Positions 15,101-26,519 are shown, numbered from the stretch's first letter. The stretch is DNA of 64,000 nt from Enoplosus armatus (GCF_043641665.1 NC_092180.1:439001-503000); one strand, 5' to 3'. Numbers and translations: made by a program. Notes: a model not told the origin generated them from the letters alone.

Positions 15101-18100
15101 TGTCATGTGGAAGTGTCCTTGAGCAAGACACTGAACCTTAAGCTGCACCTTGAATGGCAGCTCGGTCGCCATCGGTGTGTGAATGTGTGAGTGAATGGGT
15201 GAATGTGACCTGATCTGTGAAGCGCTTTGGGAAGGTTGAACCGTGAAGGTTGAACAGCGTTTTATAAGTGAGACCATTTACCACTGTGACGTTACTTGTC
15301 GCTCTGTTTCATACTGAAGTTTGAGCTTTGTATCAGCTTCAGTCGAGATGTTCATTCAACACTTTGATTGATGTCTCTTACAGTGGTGGTCTGTGGGGGA
15401 AAGGGGTTTTAGTTGCAGCACCACAGTGCGAATGTTCAGGAGGGATCATCCTCTGAGGAGCAGGAATATCTTCAGTGTATTTCCAGACAGTTGGTGTTGA
15501 GGAGCGTTGGACTGACAACCCTCGCTGCTGTTTCCTCTTACTTTCTTTCCCTTTCAAATGTGTGATAAGTAAAGCTGATAATGTGACAGTCCAGGTGAGT
15601 CAGCATCAACATCATGACTCCTTTATCTCACAGCTGGGGGGGAAACCGCAAATTTATACAGTCTGACTTTGATCTGAACCCCCAGCCCGTCAACAGAGGC
15701 CTGACTCTCCTCCTACTCCTCCTCCTCCTCTGTGGGTTTGAACTCGTGGTGGTTGGCCACACTGAGCCTCCAGCTGATCCGGAGCGTTTCCTGGCTGCAC
15801 GAGGCTCAAACGTCGTCACCACGCTGCTGTAAATCGATCATGGGAACACAAGGAGTATTCTGCTGCTCTTCACTGTTGATTTAAATAAAGCAGCAGAGAC
15901 GGAGGCAGCAGTCGCCAGAAAAACCACAACATGAGTCTCTAATATTTGACTGTCAAAGAGTTTGGATGCATATTTAATGATTCCAAATGGACTTAATGAA
16001 GAAAGTAAAGGTTACAGTTGAGTATAAAACACAAGAGACATAAAGAAAAAATTAATCTAAAACACATCACAGGTTCTTCTTCCTCTACATTGTTCAACAA
16101 TTGTTATTGATTTAAAAGCGAATCATAACTCCTAAAAACAAGCTTTTTGGGAGCTTTCAATCATATCGTATGGTCTTCCTCAGTGGATAGCTCCACCTGT
16201 TGATGAGTACTGTGGAGGCTGCTCTCTGTTTCTTACTGTGTATTCTGTTTCTGGTGTGTTTATGTTGCACATTCTGCCGTAGGTGAACGACAGAGGTCAT
16301 TGGTCAGTCCGATGTCATGACGATGTTCCACCTGTGTTTGCAGGTGACCAGCCGTTTCCCTGTCTGGCAGCGTACGGAGCATCTAAAGCAGCTCTCAACC
16401 TCTTCACCAACACTCTGCGACACGAGCTGGAGCCCTGGGGGGTCAGAGTCTCCACCATCCTGCCCTCTTCATACAAGACAGGTAACACCACCAAACACTG
16501 CGTACACACCTCCACACACACACACACACACACTTTATTCATGCAGACAAACATGGAGTTACTGGGTGAAAGGCATCAGCAGTAGACATCTCGTCACATG
16601 TCTCAGTCCTGAACCCTCAGCAGACGGTTAACAGAGGACAGACTGAACTGACAATAAAGACTCAAATCTTTACAACTGTACAACTGATTGTGTTTGTGAA
16701 ATAATAAAGTTTTAAGTTGTAAAGAACAACTTAAAACTTTATTATTTCACAAACACAATCCACATTCAAGAGAAGGAGGAGATGATTTGATTATCAAAAC
16801 ATTTGTTTGGTTACAGAAACAGAAAGGGTGAAGATGGTCACTTTGTGATGAAGGGATCAAGTACGTGTTGAGGTGAGACGGAGAAACAGCCAATCAGATA
16901 GTAAACTGCACTCCTCTTCCTGTTGCTGTTACTTCCTCCAGGCCTTGTATATTGTGGTTTGGCCTCATGTTGAACATGATGACAGGCCTCCTGCTGAGGA
17001 GAATACTCTCATGATGAGGACCACATGTGGGACGGGCCATCTGTTCTCACACCGAAACTACAAATTGCTGACTGTAGATTTTGAAAGTCCTGCAGGATGG
17101 ATGGAAGTGATTAGAGGGCTGCAGGACAGAGAGTCCTGAGTCTGCTGGCCAACAGAAAACGTTTTATTCTCGGTGTAGGTTTGAAAAAAACCTCATCATG
17201 TTAATAACTCACTCTGTGCTGCGCTTGTTGTGTTCAGGAGACTTTTAGGACGACTTAACTAGTTAATCATCTTGAGACATGGGACAGATACCAAGATCAC
17301 AAGCCAGCAGGGGAAGAAGTGTTTAGATAATCAATCGTCTGAGGACTGATTGGACGAAGCAGCGGTGATGTAAGCGGCGAGCTGGGCACACTTTATACTG
17401 CTGTTCTCACTTTCATCCTGAAGGAACAGGTTTGTATTAAAGCTCTTAATCCTGCTGTTACTCGCTGGGTTTTAGAGCAGCTCAGTTTGGCTGTCGGCCA
17501 ACTGAGTCGATGAACTTTATCTAGACTTTGTGTTGACATTCGGTTAACAGCGTTCACTCTGTGGAATCAACGCAGACAGAAAGCAGCTCAGAGTTTAGAA
17601 TAAATATGTTACAACATGTTTCTCTGCTCCAGCTCTTCACACTGTGCTTTGCTCTGGGAACATTCGTTGGCTTGAAGGAAAATGATTTTCTCTCAATATG
17701 AAATGATGTCTAACTTCCAGCCTGTGTTACAAACTGGAGGTGTGGAGTTTAAAGACGCGGCTGTTTACCAGGCAGAGGTGCATCGTGGGAAGTGTAGGAT
17801 TCTGTGTGTTTGGACTAAAAGTCAGGATATCTCCACCTCTGCTGCTCAGATTGAATCTGTCTCTCTCAAGAACAGTACTACAGTATGAAGACACTCACCC
17901 GGTGGCGGACTGGCCGTCTGGGTCTCTGACAGTCCTGTCAGTCGGGGTGTGCATGAGAGTGCTGCACGTTTGACTGGACTCACTGGCCAATCACAACCGA
18001 GTTAAACTTGTGCTAACGTCATAGGCGCTGCCGCAGCCTGCTCTGTTGCTGCTGTTGTGACTCGTTTCACTGTCAGAATGTGATCCAATAACATCTAGAA

Positions 18101-19616
18101 AATCTAGAAGAGCTGCACGATTGAATAGTTTTATCTCCATTCAAGTTAGCATAGAGCTAAACTGGAAGTTAGCCTCTGGAGCACCGGCTCTGCCCACAGA
18201 GCATTCTTATTTCAGTTAGTTGACTTTTATTTTCTATGAAAGATAATAAAAGAAGTAACAATAACTACTTCTGGAGATAAATTACACAATTACAGTAACC
18301 TGCCGAACGGTCGTATATACAGTACGTATGTAATCAACCCTCAAGACCTGAACTCAACACCAACCTTCATCACAGTTCATTTTGTTTTCACTATTATGAA
18401 AAGAAGCAGCCAGGACTGATCTGCATGCATCTTACAGGTCCCATATTACGCTCATTTCAGCTCTATATTCTTATTCTGGGACTCCACTAGAGCAGCTTTG
18501 CATGATTCACAGTTACGTTAAGTGTACCCCCGCAGCCCCCACAAGGCAGGTGGGCTTTTTATATTTATTTGATAATGATAACTGCACTCTGCAACAATAA
18601 GTAATGAGGTGGAGTATGGAGTCCCCTGGACAGCTCCCACAATCATGGCCATCGCAGGATATATATACATATATATATATCACTATGACAGATAGTTATG
18701 ACACCTGAAATTCACCTGCTCTGACTGTGCTGCAGGAAAGGGGCCCACTCAAGGTCATCTGTGGGGGGGCCTCACGTGTTTGTGTTACGGTGCTGTTTCA
18801 CAGTATTTATATATCACCTAGACCTGCTTTATAATCAAGAAAGACATGGAAATCTCACTCTCTACAATATGGGACCTTTAAAGACAAACAGCGAGTTTCC
18901 ATCACATCTTCAAACTACCAACAATGCATGCTGGGAAGTCTGTTAATATCAAGTTTAAATACTTAACTCAATGAATTAATATCAGACTCTCAGCAGTTTG
19001 TTCATTACACTCATCGTTTCATGTCAAAAGACTTCAAGTCAGAACAACTCATGTTTGTGACTTCTGAAAGTTGAACCAATGTGAAATTCTGAAACATTAT
19101 ATGAACATTAAGTTCGTGATAAAAGTTGATTCCACTAACTTGATGTTTTACAGTCTGTTTTCCCAGTGAGCGGTGGTTGTTGCCACGGTAACACTGAGCT
19201 ATGTTGTCTCTGCAGGTCAGTCCAGTAACCACACCTACTGGGAGCAGCAGCACAAACAGCTGCTGCAGAGTCTGTCTCCGGCGCTGCTCGAGGACTACGG
19301 CGAGGACTACGTGACCGAGACCAAGGAGCTGTTCCAGAGCCACGCCAGCCAGGCCAATCCCGACTTCAGCCCCGTCGTCAGCGTCATCGTCCAGGCGCTG
19401 CTGTCGCCGCAGCCACAGGTGCGTTACTTTGCGGGGCCCGGCGTCGGCCTCATGTACTTCATCCACAGCTACTGCCCCTTCAGCATCAGCAACCGCTTCC
19501 TCCAGAAACTGTTTGTGAAGAAGAAGCTGATGCCGCTCGCTTTGAGGAGGCAGTCGGGCTTCGACCTGAACCTCAGCCTCCACAACAACAACAACAACGA
19601 GGAGAAAGTCAAGTAG
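173..19616 (+). CDS. hsd11b2: 11-beta-hydroxysteroid dehydrogenase type 2, five coding exons
   Basis: Coding exons are 173-455, 11065-11277, 14231-14416, 16344-16481 and 19216-19616. All introns are GT-AG and in phase. The joined frame is 1221 nt (406 residues plus stop). Two ATGs lie in tandem at 173 and 176, so the start is uncertain by one residue. The hydrophobic N-terminus (about residues 7-75) fits the ER membrane anchors of this family. The SDR cofactor motif TGCDSGFG spans the exon 1/2 junction (residues 94-101). NNAG is at 172-175. The catalytic triad is Ser225, Tyr238 and Lys242 (YGASK). These motifs and the long N-terminal anchor mark HSD11B2, the NAD-dependent enzyme that oxidises cortisol to cortisone. 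In teleosts it also serves 11-ketotestosterone synthesis (family knowledge). The C-terminus is low-complexity, with an Asn run just before the stop. I see no frameshift. A retinol-dehydrogenase-like SDR9C member is the alternative but fits less well. Confidence 0.95.
1965..2700 (+). mobile_element. Decayed L2-type LINE reverse transcriptase fragment
   Basis: Translation gives LINE-RT-like pieces in several frames. One piece contains [12 protein letters not shown] and [11 protein letters not shown] (about 2075-2165). A second has [12 protein letters not shown] and NLFEP (about 2295-2365). A third has TEMLVIGP (about 2460-2490) and an HWL..FKVLLMT block (about 2603-2640). Their order matches the L2/CR1 reverse transcriptase from its start to the C-terminal region, with large internal deletions and stops. 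It is a fossil in hsd11b2 intron 1 and not functional. Confidence 0.6.
2701..4579. other. hsd11b2 intron 1 stretch, little recognisable
   Basis: AT-rich intronic DNA with no coding signal. The only item noted is a block rich in gctaatgttagcatgcta at about 3905-3960. It recurs in opposite orientation at about 56630-56750 and so belongs to a dispersed repeat. Confidence 0.5.
4585..4682 (+). repeat. 3' tail of an L2-type LINE
   Basis: It carries the block agagtcggcct, then aaagtgtcatgagatgac, then tgtgatttggtgctatataa and a gaattgaattgaa end. The same tail recurs at about 34085-34200 and 37680-37760 (+ orientation) and at 43483, 52932 and 61497 (- orientation). The copies linked to coding sequence identify it as a LINE 3' end. 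Confidence 0.7.
5880..7157. repeat. 15-bp minisatellite with 537-bp higher-order duplication
   Basis: The tract is built of about 85 imperfect 15-bp units such as gaggaacactgtgag and ggtggaacactgtgg, strongly purine-rich on the + strand. A block of about 537 bp is repeated almost exactly: the segment around 6091-6282 equals that at 6628-6819. Because 15 is a multiple of 3, all three - strand frames and several + frames stay open for hundreds of codons. These are repeat artefacts, not genes. It lies in hsd11b2 intron 1. Confidence 0.95.
7158..8277. other. hsd11b2 intron 1 stretch, nothing recognised
   Basis: Non-coding by inspection. There are no long frames with protein-like composition, and I recognised no repeat here. 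Confidence 0.5.
8278..8669. repeat. Long interrupted (TG)n microsatellite
   Basis: About 390 bp of TG dinucleotides, broken by gtctgtgtg, gagtgtg and gtttcagtg interruptions that themselves recur, so it has begun to become a minisatellite. It is in hsd11b2 intron 1. Open frames across it encode only Cys/Val or Thr/His runs. Confidence 0.95.
8670..10157. other. hsd11b2 intron 1 stretch, nothing recognised
   Basis: No protein-like frame, no tRNA-like fold and no clear transposon end. The base composition is ordinary for the intron. Confidence 0.5.
10158..10904. repeat. 31-bp tandem array, split by a LINE
   Basis: Units of 31 bp (actgtaaactcagacgataa followed by tctactgttac) stand at 10158-10209 and again at 10816-10904. 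The array is interrupted by the LINE fragment at 10210-10815. The hexamer gataat occurs on both sides of the insert (10204-10209 and 10810-10815). Confidence 0.85.
10210..10815 (+). mobile_element. 3' fragment of a CR1/L2/Rex1-group LINE
   Basis: Frames encode the C-terminal part of a non-LTR reverse transcriptase polyprotein. [12 protein letters not shown] is near the start. After a frameshift at a run of G (about 10327-10335) come [44 protein letters not shown] and [11 protein letters not shown], ending in a stop at about 10771. A C-run and a ttctgattctgat tail follow, as is typical of this LINE group's 3' ends. It is 5'-truncated. Only the sub-family is uncertain. Confidence 0.85.
12016..12156. 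repeat. (TG)n microsatellites with a G-run
   Basis: A short (GT)n followed by a ten-G run lies at about 12016-12041, and a longer (TG)n at about 12102-12155. Both are in hsd11b2 intron 2 (11278-14230). Confidence 0.9.
12325..12440 (-). repeat. LINE 3' tail, antisense
   Basis: The block aagtacttcattaatcccaa followed by agggaaactgc is the complement of the recurring LINE tail ending in ggggatcaataaagta. Clearer copies are at 27100, 37890, 42800 and 59220. It is diverged, in hsd11b2 intron 2. Confidence 0.5.
13380..13760 (-). mobile_element. Decayed LINE reverse transcriptase fragment with YxDD relic
   Basis: On the - strand, conceptual pieces read STLGPLLFS followed after stops by YTDDAQL (about 13630-13730). 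These correspond to the LGPLLF..YADDTQL catalytic region of L2-type reverse transcriptases. Stops and frameshifts are frequent, so only a fossil remains. An ordinary dispersed-repeat flank resembling others at 52150 and 59270 lies just left (about 13020-13110). Confidence 0.45.
14198..14228 (+). repeat. (TG)n tract at the hsd11b2 exon 3 acceptor
   Basis: The tract runs to within two bases of the exon 3 cag (exon start 14231). It replaces the usual pyrimidine tract with alternating T and G. Confidence 0.95.
14428..14453 (+). repeat. (CA)n tract just after hsd11b2 exon 3
   Basis: It starts 12 bases inside intron 3 and is complementary to the (TG)n tract before exon 3. A second (CA)n tract lies just after exon 4 at about 16512-16532. 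Confidence 0.95.
15035..15283 (+). mobile_element. tRNA-derived SINE-like repeat, full-looking copy
   Basis: It begins gggcggcatggtggcgcagt. Candidate RNA polymerase III boxes are tggcgcagtgg (A-box-like, 15046-15056) and ggtttgatccc (B-box-like, 15080-15090). A conserved tail follows with cttgagcaagacactgaac and aagcgctttgggaa. Related copies in the opposite orientation lie at 47284-47480 and 52259-52460. The family name is not assigned. It lies in hsd11b2 intron 3. Confidence 0.7.
16686..16760. repeat. Perfect 35-bp inverted repeat, 5-nt spacer
   Basis: Left arm 16686-16720 and right arm 16726-16760 are exact reverse complements, separated by aaaga. The arms include aataataaagttttaagttg and its complement. 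It lies about 205 bp into hsd11b2 intron 4. No transposon or gene explains it. Confidence 0.95.
16761..19215. other. Rest of hsd11b2 intron 4, nothing recognised
   Basis: Ordinary intronic sequence with a short AT run at about 18658-18680. No repeat with a clear terminus and no coding signal was seen. Confidence 0.5.
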
Positions 19617-22600
19617 CTGAGACAGTAGAAACATCCGGAGGGTATAATCCTGCAGCGATAGAGGACCACTTCTGTAACGCACTCATAGAGCTGTATCCTG
19701 TCCTTTTGTATGTGATGTTTTTAAACTGTTGAAGGGATCATAGTGATGCACCAAAATGGTTTCTGTTTGTTTCTGTATTGTCTGGCCTCGAGGACACACC
19801 TGGAGGTCAGGGGGCAGGGTCTGGGGGCGGGGTCTGGTAGAGGTAGCGGTGCAGCCACAGGTCGATCAGACAACACTTCACCTCGGTCATCGAGATCAGC
19901 TGTACTTTACACTCACCGAGAGTCACACTGACTTCATGTGCCTTCATCACAGAGAAAAGAAAGAATCGAACATGACAGCAGCTTGTTTTTAATGTTATAG
20001 TTCAACTTTTATAAAAACAGCCAAAAATATAGACACAGACAAATCTCCATAAACTTGTTTTGTGTATCTAATTACTCTCTAAGATCACTTTTTCTTACAA
20101 ACCTGGTCTAAATTCATAGTTTGTTACAGTCACTCCTTCTAACTTCATTCTGAGTTGTCCAGACGCATCAGTTTCACGATGTCATCACCAATTCAGCCAT
20201 CCGACTCTGGGTTCCGACTCTGGCCCGATGCTGATTCAACTGCTGCTGCCAAACTGAAGCTGATTCTCTGTTGATGCACAAATTGAGCCGAACTGGCAGT
20301 CGTGGATCAGAGCCGGCTCACATCTGCACGTGCCAGCACTCGACTCTGGATATCTGAGACCGTTTTAATCAAATCCGCTGTTCAAATAACATCAAGTTAT
20401 CTGTAATCACTCAATTGGAAACAAAAAGGTGAATATTTAAGTTATCACACAAACTGTGAGGCACAAACGTTCATCAGATCTTGTGAAACTATTTCTTGGG
20501 TTGATTTTGTACTGTACTTACCATAGTTGTGTGCACGCAGTTTTAGCATCTGGTCAGACCAGGAAGTGGCACTGTGAAATGTGCTTTCTGCAGTGGATAC
20601 ATGAAAGGCTCATTGATGAGCCACTGTGGTGGGCCAGCTTACCAGCGACAATAACCATCAATAAGCCTCCGCAGCTTATTAAAAGCTGTATTAGTGGTTA
20701 GAACATAAATATAAATAAAGTGTCTGATTGATGCTGTGAAGGTGTCTGATGATGTCATGGCCAAAACAAAACCCAAGTTATGAAAAAGGCAGATTTTTCA
20801 TTTAAAGATCTCATTGCAACTGTCTGCAGGCGACGTGTAAACAAACTCCACCCGTGTGGCACATCAGGAGCCTTGAAACAAGCGCACTCAGTAAAAGGAG
20901 CTGCTGCCGTCCATCAGTCCACATATTTATAAGACATCTCTGAATATGTTTTGCGTGTCTCGACAGAATATATTTCCACTTCTCTGAATTCTGAGTCTGT
21001 GTGTTTGTTTTCTGCTTCAGAGCGACGGCAGGAACCAGAACCACACTGAAGCATTTAAAAACAAAAGTACACATTCGGTTTCATGTTTTAATGTTTGTTT
21101 TATACTCACAGAACCAAAATATATTAACTTTATTATTTGATTTTCAGGGGGGGAGTCTGCTTGTCACAACCAAATATAAGTATGGATATAGACTTCCTGT
21201 TTGGACATCTAAACTTCACAATAAAAGCACAGACGTATAGAATAGTTTCAAATACTAAACAACAAATAAACTTGACGAATCTAGATTTTCTTTTTACTGA
21301 AATGTTATTACCGTGTTGCCAGGTCAGGCTACAGCTATATACTGATAAACAGCAGAGACCCAGCTGGCGTCTGACAGCTGGCTGGTTAGCTGCGCTAGAT
21401 TGTCAAATGTGACAATGCCTGACGAAGATCTCTGTTACATAGAAAAGTTGCTCAGTTAAAATGTGTGGCAGCTGTTAGCACAGTGTGCAGATCTTTTGTC
21501 TGAGTCTTGCCATCAGCTGCACCCTGTTTGTGTTTGGTCAGCTCTGATGACCAGCTACACTGAGCTCTGGTCAGTCAGTCCCCCCCCCCCCCCCCCTCCC
21601 TCCACCTCATCATGTAGCCACGATTTGTGACAATAACCCACAAAAACATTTTGCTTGTTTCCTTCTTTCTAAGTATGTGTAACTATTAAAATACTGTGCT
21701 TTTATTTTAAAGGTTAGTCAACCAGAAGTCATATTGTTTGATCATTTTACTTTTCAGCATTAAAAATCAGCAACAGCTGATCTCCGTTGTTTTCTGCTGG
21801 TGGAGGCGTTGAGACTTTATACTAAACGTTAGACTTTGGTTTTGTGATAGTAAATTGTTTCTGCGTCTTGATGAAACAGAAACAAACACGCAGATCAGTT
21901 AGTTTATCTTCATGTTCGGGATCTTTGAATGTTATGAAGCCTTGTGTTTTTTAGGATTCAATATATGAAAATAAATAATGCGTGTAGCAGTTATTTTTTT
22001 CAGCTGTGATGAATCAACCTGACAACTTTATTCCAAATGGAACAGGTCTATTTATTGTGGTGCAGAAAAGAGTCACAAATCTTTGCACTCGCTCAGTGAG
22101 TGTGTCATGTTTCTGAGGTCTGTGGAAACTGTCTGTCTCATCAGATTCACCTCCTCCAACATTAGTATGATTTTGTTTGTTTTTCTGGCCACTTTTGTTT
22201 TTGAATCAAACTATTTATGGCGTCTTTTCTTTTATCATCACTTAAACTGTGAATTTTGTATTTTAAAATGTTTTTTAAAACACAAAAGTATGATGTAAAA
22301 TGTTCAGTTTGTTCATTCTTTATAGAAATAAAGTTGACTTTTTCAGACGTTGCTTCCTGTGTGTGTGTGTGTGTGTGGGGTAAGTACGTTTTTCTGAGTA
22401 AGAAAATAAACCACAACGTGTTATAAGTGAGTATAAGTTTCACATTAACAAACTACAGCAGTGGGCTTTGCTATTAAATAATATATATTCAACATGAACC
22501 CATAAAATCACTTTGAATGAGCAAAATATGATTTTTGACAACGCTTATGTTCCAAAAAGATTGACTAACTCCAGGACTTCAGGAGAACAGCTCAACACAT

Positions 22601-23171
22601 TAAAACTGCAATAAAAAGCACCTGGTAACAGTCATCTTCCTCTTCCTCATTCAGTACGTTTCTGTTACAATGACAAAAACGTGGTGACAAGGACAAGAAA
22701 ACAAAAGTGGAAAGATGAACAAAACATAAATGAAGGAGATAAAGGGGTTTGTGTTTGTATGGGTGTGAATCGACCTGCTCCGAGCTGGAGCCGGAGACCT
22801 GCTCCGAGCCGGAGACCGTGCCAGGCGCACTCATTCTTGGCCAACCAACATTATGGTACGCTGCTGGACTTGCATCACCACACTTGCTCCTCCCAGTGTG
22901 GAAGACACCAAACCAGCACAGTTGAGGAAATAAAATCAGTGTGACCAGGACAATACCGGTTCACCAGTCCGAGTCCAGAGTCCGTCTCTGTGCTGCTGGA
23001 ACATGTGAATTTCCCCCGGAGATCAAGAAAGTCTGACCTTATGGATCTCATCTCTCTACCGTCTAATAAAGGCATTAAAGAATTAAATCAAATGAACAGA
23101 AACTACAACATGTCCCTTTGTTATTGCTCAATTACTGTGATTGTTTTATTGGTGGGTATGATAATGATGAA

Positions 23172-23203
<32 letters not shown>

Positions 23204-23437
23204 GTGTTCTTCACAGATCTGCAGTTGTTTTTTAATCATTTCATCTTGTTTTTCTCTCCTGAGAACATCAACTGAACAACAGCCAGCGTTTAGACTTTCT
23301 GGGAAATGGCCTGAGGCCGTCATCATCCTCCACCACAGAAGAAGACGTGGGACACAGAAGTCTTCTGTTGAAGGATCGAGCACATGACAGTGACCTTTGA
23401 CCCAGTGTTTGTTTCATTTCCATCAGCAGGCCTCCTG
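19617..23437. other. hsd11b2 3' UTR and downstream intergenic DNA
   Basis: No further gene is recognised. Candidate poly(A) signals (aataaa) lie at 20714-20719 and 22327-22332. I cannot tell which, if either, is used. A C-run of about 19 occurs at about 21580-21598, a short (GT)n at about 22360-22378 and a (GAT)n run at about 23165-23203. Confidence 0.5.
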
Positions 23438-23806
23438 ACACATTAACACAGGCGGGTGGAGACACTAACACACAGGCGGGTAGAGATACTAACACACAGG
23501 CGGGTAGAGATACTAACACAGATGGGTGGAGACACTAACACAGATGGGTGGAGATACTAACACAGGCGGGTGGAGACATTAACACACAGGCGGGTGGATA
23601 CACTGACACAGACGGGTGGAGACATTAACACAGGCGGGTGGAGACACTAACACAGACGGGTGGAGACACTAACACAACGGCAGGTGGAGACATTAACACA
23701 GGCGGGTGGAGACACTAACACAGACGGGCAGAGACACTAACACAGGTGGGTGGAGACATTAACACAGACGGGCGGAGACACTAACACAGGCGGTTGGAGA
23801 CACTAG
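23438..23806. repeat. Minisatellite of about 20-24 bp units
   Basis: About 16 copies of a unit like aggcgggtggagacactaac plus aca, alternating 'gacacta' with 'gacatta', and 'ggcggg' with 'gacggg' or 'gatggg'. It is intergenic between hsd11b2 and cib2. An AT/GT simple repeat follows at about 23856-23945. Confidence 0.95.
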
Positions 23807-23945
23807 CAGTGTGTGTTCATGGTGATGAAGGAACATGATGTGTTTTAAGAGGAATATATTATATATATCTTATATATATATAAATGTATATATATGTGTA
23901 TATATGTATATATATATATGTGTGTGTGTGTATATGTATATATAT

Positions 23946-25408
23946 CAACACTCGTCAGTAGAAACATTCTGCTGCTGTGACTCTGAGCATGAAGATTTCA
24001 GATCCATCAGGACTCTTTAATATTTAATCGTGTCCGTTTTTTTCTGGTTTCTAAATCCTTCTCTTGATAAATCCAGGTGTGTGTCCTCAGATGGTCCATA
24101 GTAGATCTGGTCCAGCAGCAGTTGGGCCAGTGGGTTGAGCTGTTGGCAGCTTCATGTGAGCTCTCCAGGGTCCATGTTTCCACTGTCATGGACCCAGCAG
24201 CTTACTGGCACCCACAGGACAAACCCAGCGTGTACTGGGAGTGTGTTACATCCAGCTCAGCCGGCATGTGTGTTACCATTTACTCTGGCAGGCCGGCAGC
24301 TGAGGAAATCCGGCTCGTTTCCATCGGGACCGAGAGACGAGTCCAAATGTTCCCCTTGATCACCCCCCCCCCCCCCACCCCACCCCCCACCCCCGGGCCA
24401 AGTGATGGAAATAACTCACATTGTTTAAAGCTCTGTGGGAAACCAGCTGGCTGCAGCACTGAGTCACTGAGTTTAACTCACTCTCATTCAACAAGAACAC
24501 AAATCCCCACAGACCAAGATGATTTATTATAACCCCCCCTTCCAAATGACCCCCCACCCTCCTAAAACACACACTCATGTGACCTGTCCTGCTGATTAAA
24601 ACGTCTCTCGCTGCTTTATGTGTTGTTATATTTCATTTCAGTATTTATTATGGTTGAATTAAACCGGAGCTTAATATCTAATACGCTAGTTGTAACATTG
24701 CATTGGTCATGCTAGCTGTTTTGTGGCTTCTGCCCTGCTTCCAGCCTCTGTGCTAACGCTAGGCTAATCAGATGACATCATCCTCTCTCTGGATGTTCCT
24801 GTGAACTGGAATGAATGTCAGGTTGTGATTTATTTCAACATTAATGGGATGTGACAGTAAATGAAGCGAGCAGAGGCGTCTCTGTGGTTCACTCAGTTCA
24901 TCTGTAACAAAGTCACTTCATTTCTTCATGTGCTGGCAGAGACACTTTGGCAGCAGAGGTCTCTGTGTGAATGTAGAACACAGTCTGAGCTCATTATTCA
25001 ACTTATTACATCACCTGCTGCTATTAAATATAAAAGAGACCACTCAGAGGATGCTGGGAGAGCTACACAGATTATGTGACCCTGCAAAGGTTACCTGAAA
25101 ACGGATTATTATGCTTCCTGGTCCTGGTCCTGGTCCCAGGAGTGTGCTTGTCTCACATGACTCCCTGATTAGAAGGAACCACTCTGTTCTTCTGTTTGGA
25201 AACACACACTGAACTCTTCACTTCAGATTCACGTCAGATGTAATCTAATCTGTCTGTGTTCAACACCTTCTGTCTGAATCTACTCGCTGCAGCTCTCTGA
25301 CGACTTGATGACCTTTGACCTTTCAGTTCCTGCAGTGCCAATCACAAAGCAGCCTGTTACCGTCTGACCTGCTTCAACTGATCTGACTTTGTCTTCATGG
25401 TGATGACA
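23946..25408. other. Intergenic stretch, nothing recognised
   Basis: No gene is seen. There is a C-rich run at 24362-24395 and otherwise unremarkable sequence. The frame at 24077-24532 is open but its composition is not protein-like beyond the C-run. Confidence 0.4.
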
Positions 25409-26335
25409 GCATCATCACACGCACAACGCTGCGCCATGTTTCAGCTCCTGTAGTTGTTGTTATAAACGCTGCGTCATGTTTCAGGTTCTGCAGATGATGT
25501 TACTAACGCTGCGTCATGTTTCAGGTTCTGTCGCTGTTTTTATTAACGCTGCGTCATGTTTCAGTTCCTGTAGATGTTGTTACCAACGCTAAGTCATGTT
25601 TCAGCTCCTGTTGTTGCGAACGCTGCGTCATGTTTCAGCTCCTGTTGTTGTTAACGCTGCATCATGTTTCAGGTTCTGTAGCTGTTTTTATTAACGCTGC
25701 GTCATGTTTCAGCTCCTGTAGTTGTTGTTATAAACGCTGCGTCATGTTTCAGGCTCTGCAGATGATGTTACCAACGCTAAGTCATGTTTCAGCTCCTGTT
25801 GTTGCGAACGCTGCGTCATGTTTCAGCTCCTGTTGTTGTTAACGCTGCATCATGTTTCAGGTTCTGTAGCTGTTTTTATTAACGCTGCGTCATGTTTCAG
25901 CTCCTGTAGTTGTTGTTATAAACGCTGCGTCATGTTTCAGGTTCTGCAGATGATGTTACTAACGCTGCGTCATGTTTCAGGTTCTGTCGCTGTTTTTATT
26001 AACGCTGCGTCATGTTTCAGTTCCTGTAGATGTTGTTACCAACGCTAAGTCATGTTTCAGCTCCTGTTGTTGTTAACCCTGCATCATGTTTCAGGTTCTG
26101 TAGCTGTTTTTATTAACGCTGCGTCATGTTTCAGCTCCTGTAGTTGTTGTTATAAACGCTGCGTCATGTTTCAGGTTCTGCAGATGATGTTACCAACGCT
26201 AAGTCATGTTTCAGCTCCTGTTGTTGCGAACGCTGCGTCATGTTTCAGCTCCTGTTGTTGTTAACGCTGCATCATGTTTCAGGTTCTGTAGCTGTTTTTA
26301 TTAACACTGCGTCATTTTTTCAGCTTCTGTAGATG
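25409..26335 (+). repeat. 34-40 bp minisatellite carrying branch-point/acceptor-like units
   Basis: About 23 units of aacgctgcgtcatgtttcag followed by ctcctgtagttgttgttat or gttctgcagatgatgttact. Unit types recur in blocks. The variant aacgctaagtcatg starts at about 25584, 25773, 26041 and 26195, so there is a higher-order pattern. Many units contain a taac box followed 12-16 nt later by tttcag, which resembles a 3' splice site on the + strand. Open frames through it are repeat artefacts. Confidence 0.95.
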
Positions 26336-26519
26336 TCCATCCTGTCTGTAAGTTTCTCTGCACAGTGTTTGTTTTTATCTCATAGATGTTTTATATTGTA
26401 AAGTTCAGCCTTGTGCTGTGTTTTGAACTTTATCCTTAAGTTAGTAAACTTTATTTCCTCTCACTCTGCTGTGAGTTGTGTCTTCTCCTTCACTTCATCG
26501 TTTAAATTAAAAGTGAGTC

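Noticed and set aside
19011..19682. 223-codon frame on the - strand
   Set aside because: It is the antisense of hsd11b2 exon 5, whose coding strand matches the SDR family across the whole exon.
23438..23806. Regularly spaced repeats reminiscent of a CRISPR array
   Set aside because: Units are contiguous with no unique spacers and the host is a vertebrate. It is a minisatellite.
25516..26264. Ser/Phe/Cys-rich frames that look like repeated domains
   Set aside because: They are the tandem 34-40 bp units read in one frame. Unit-length changes shift the frame and no gene model uses them.
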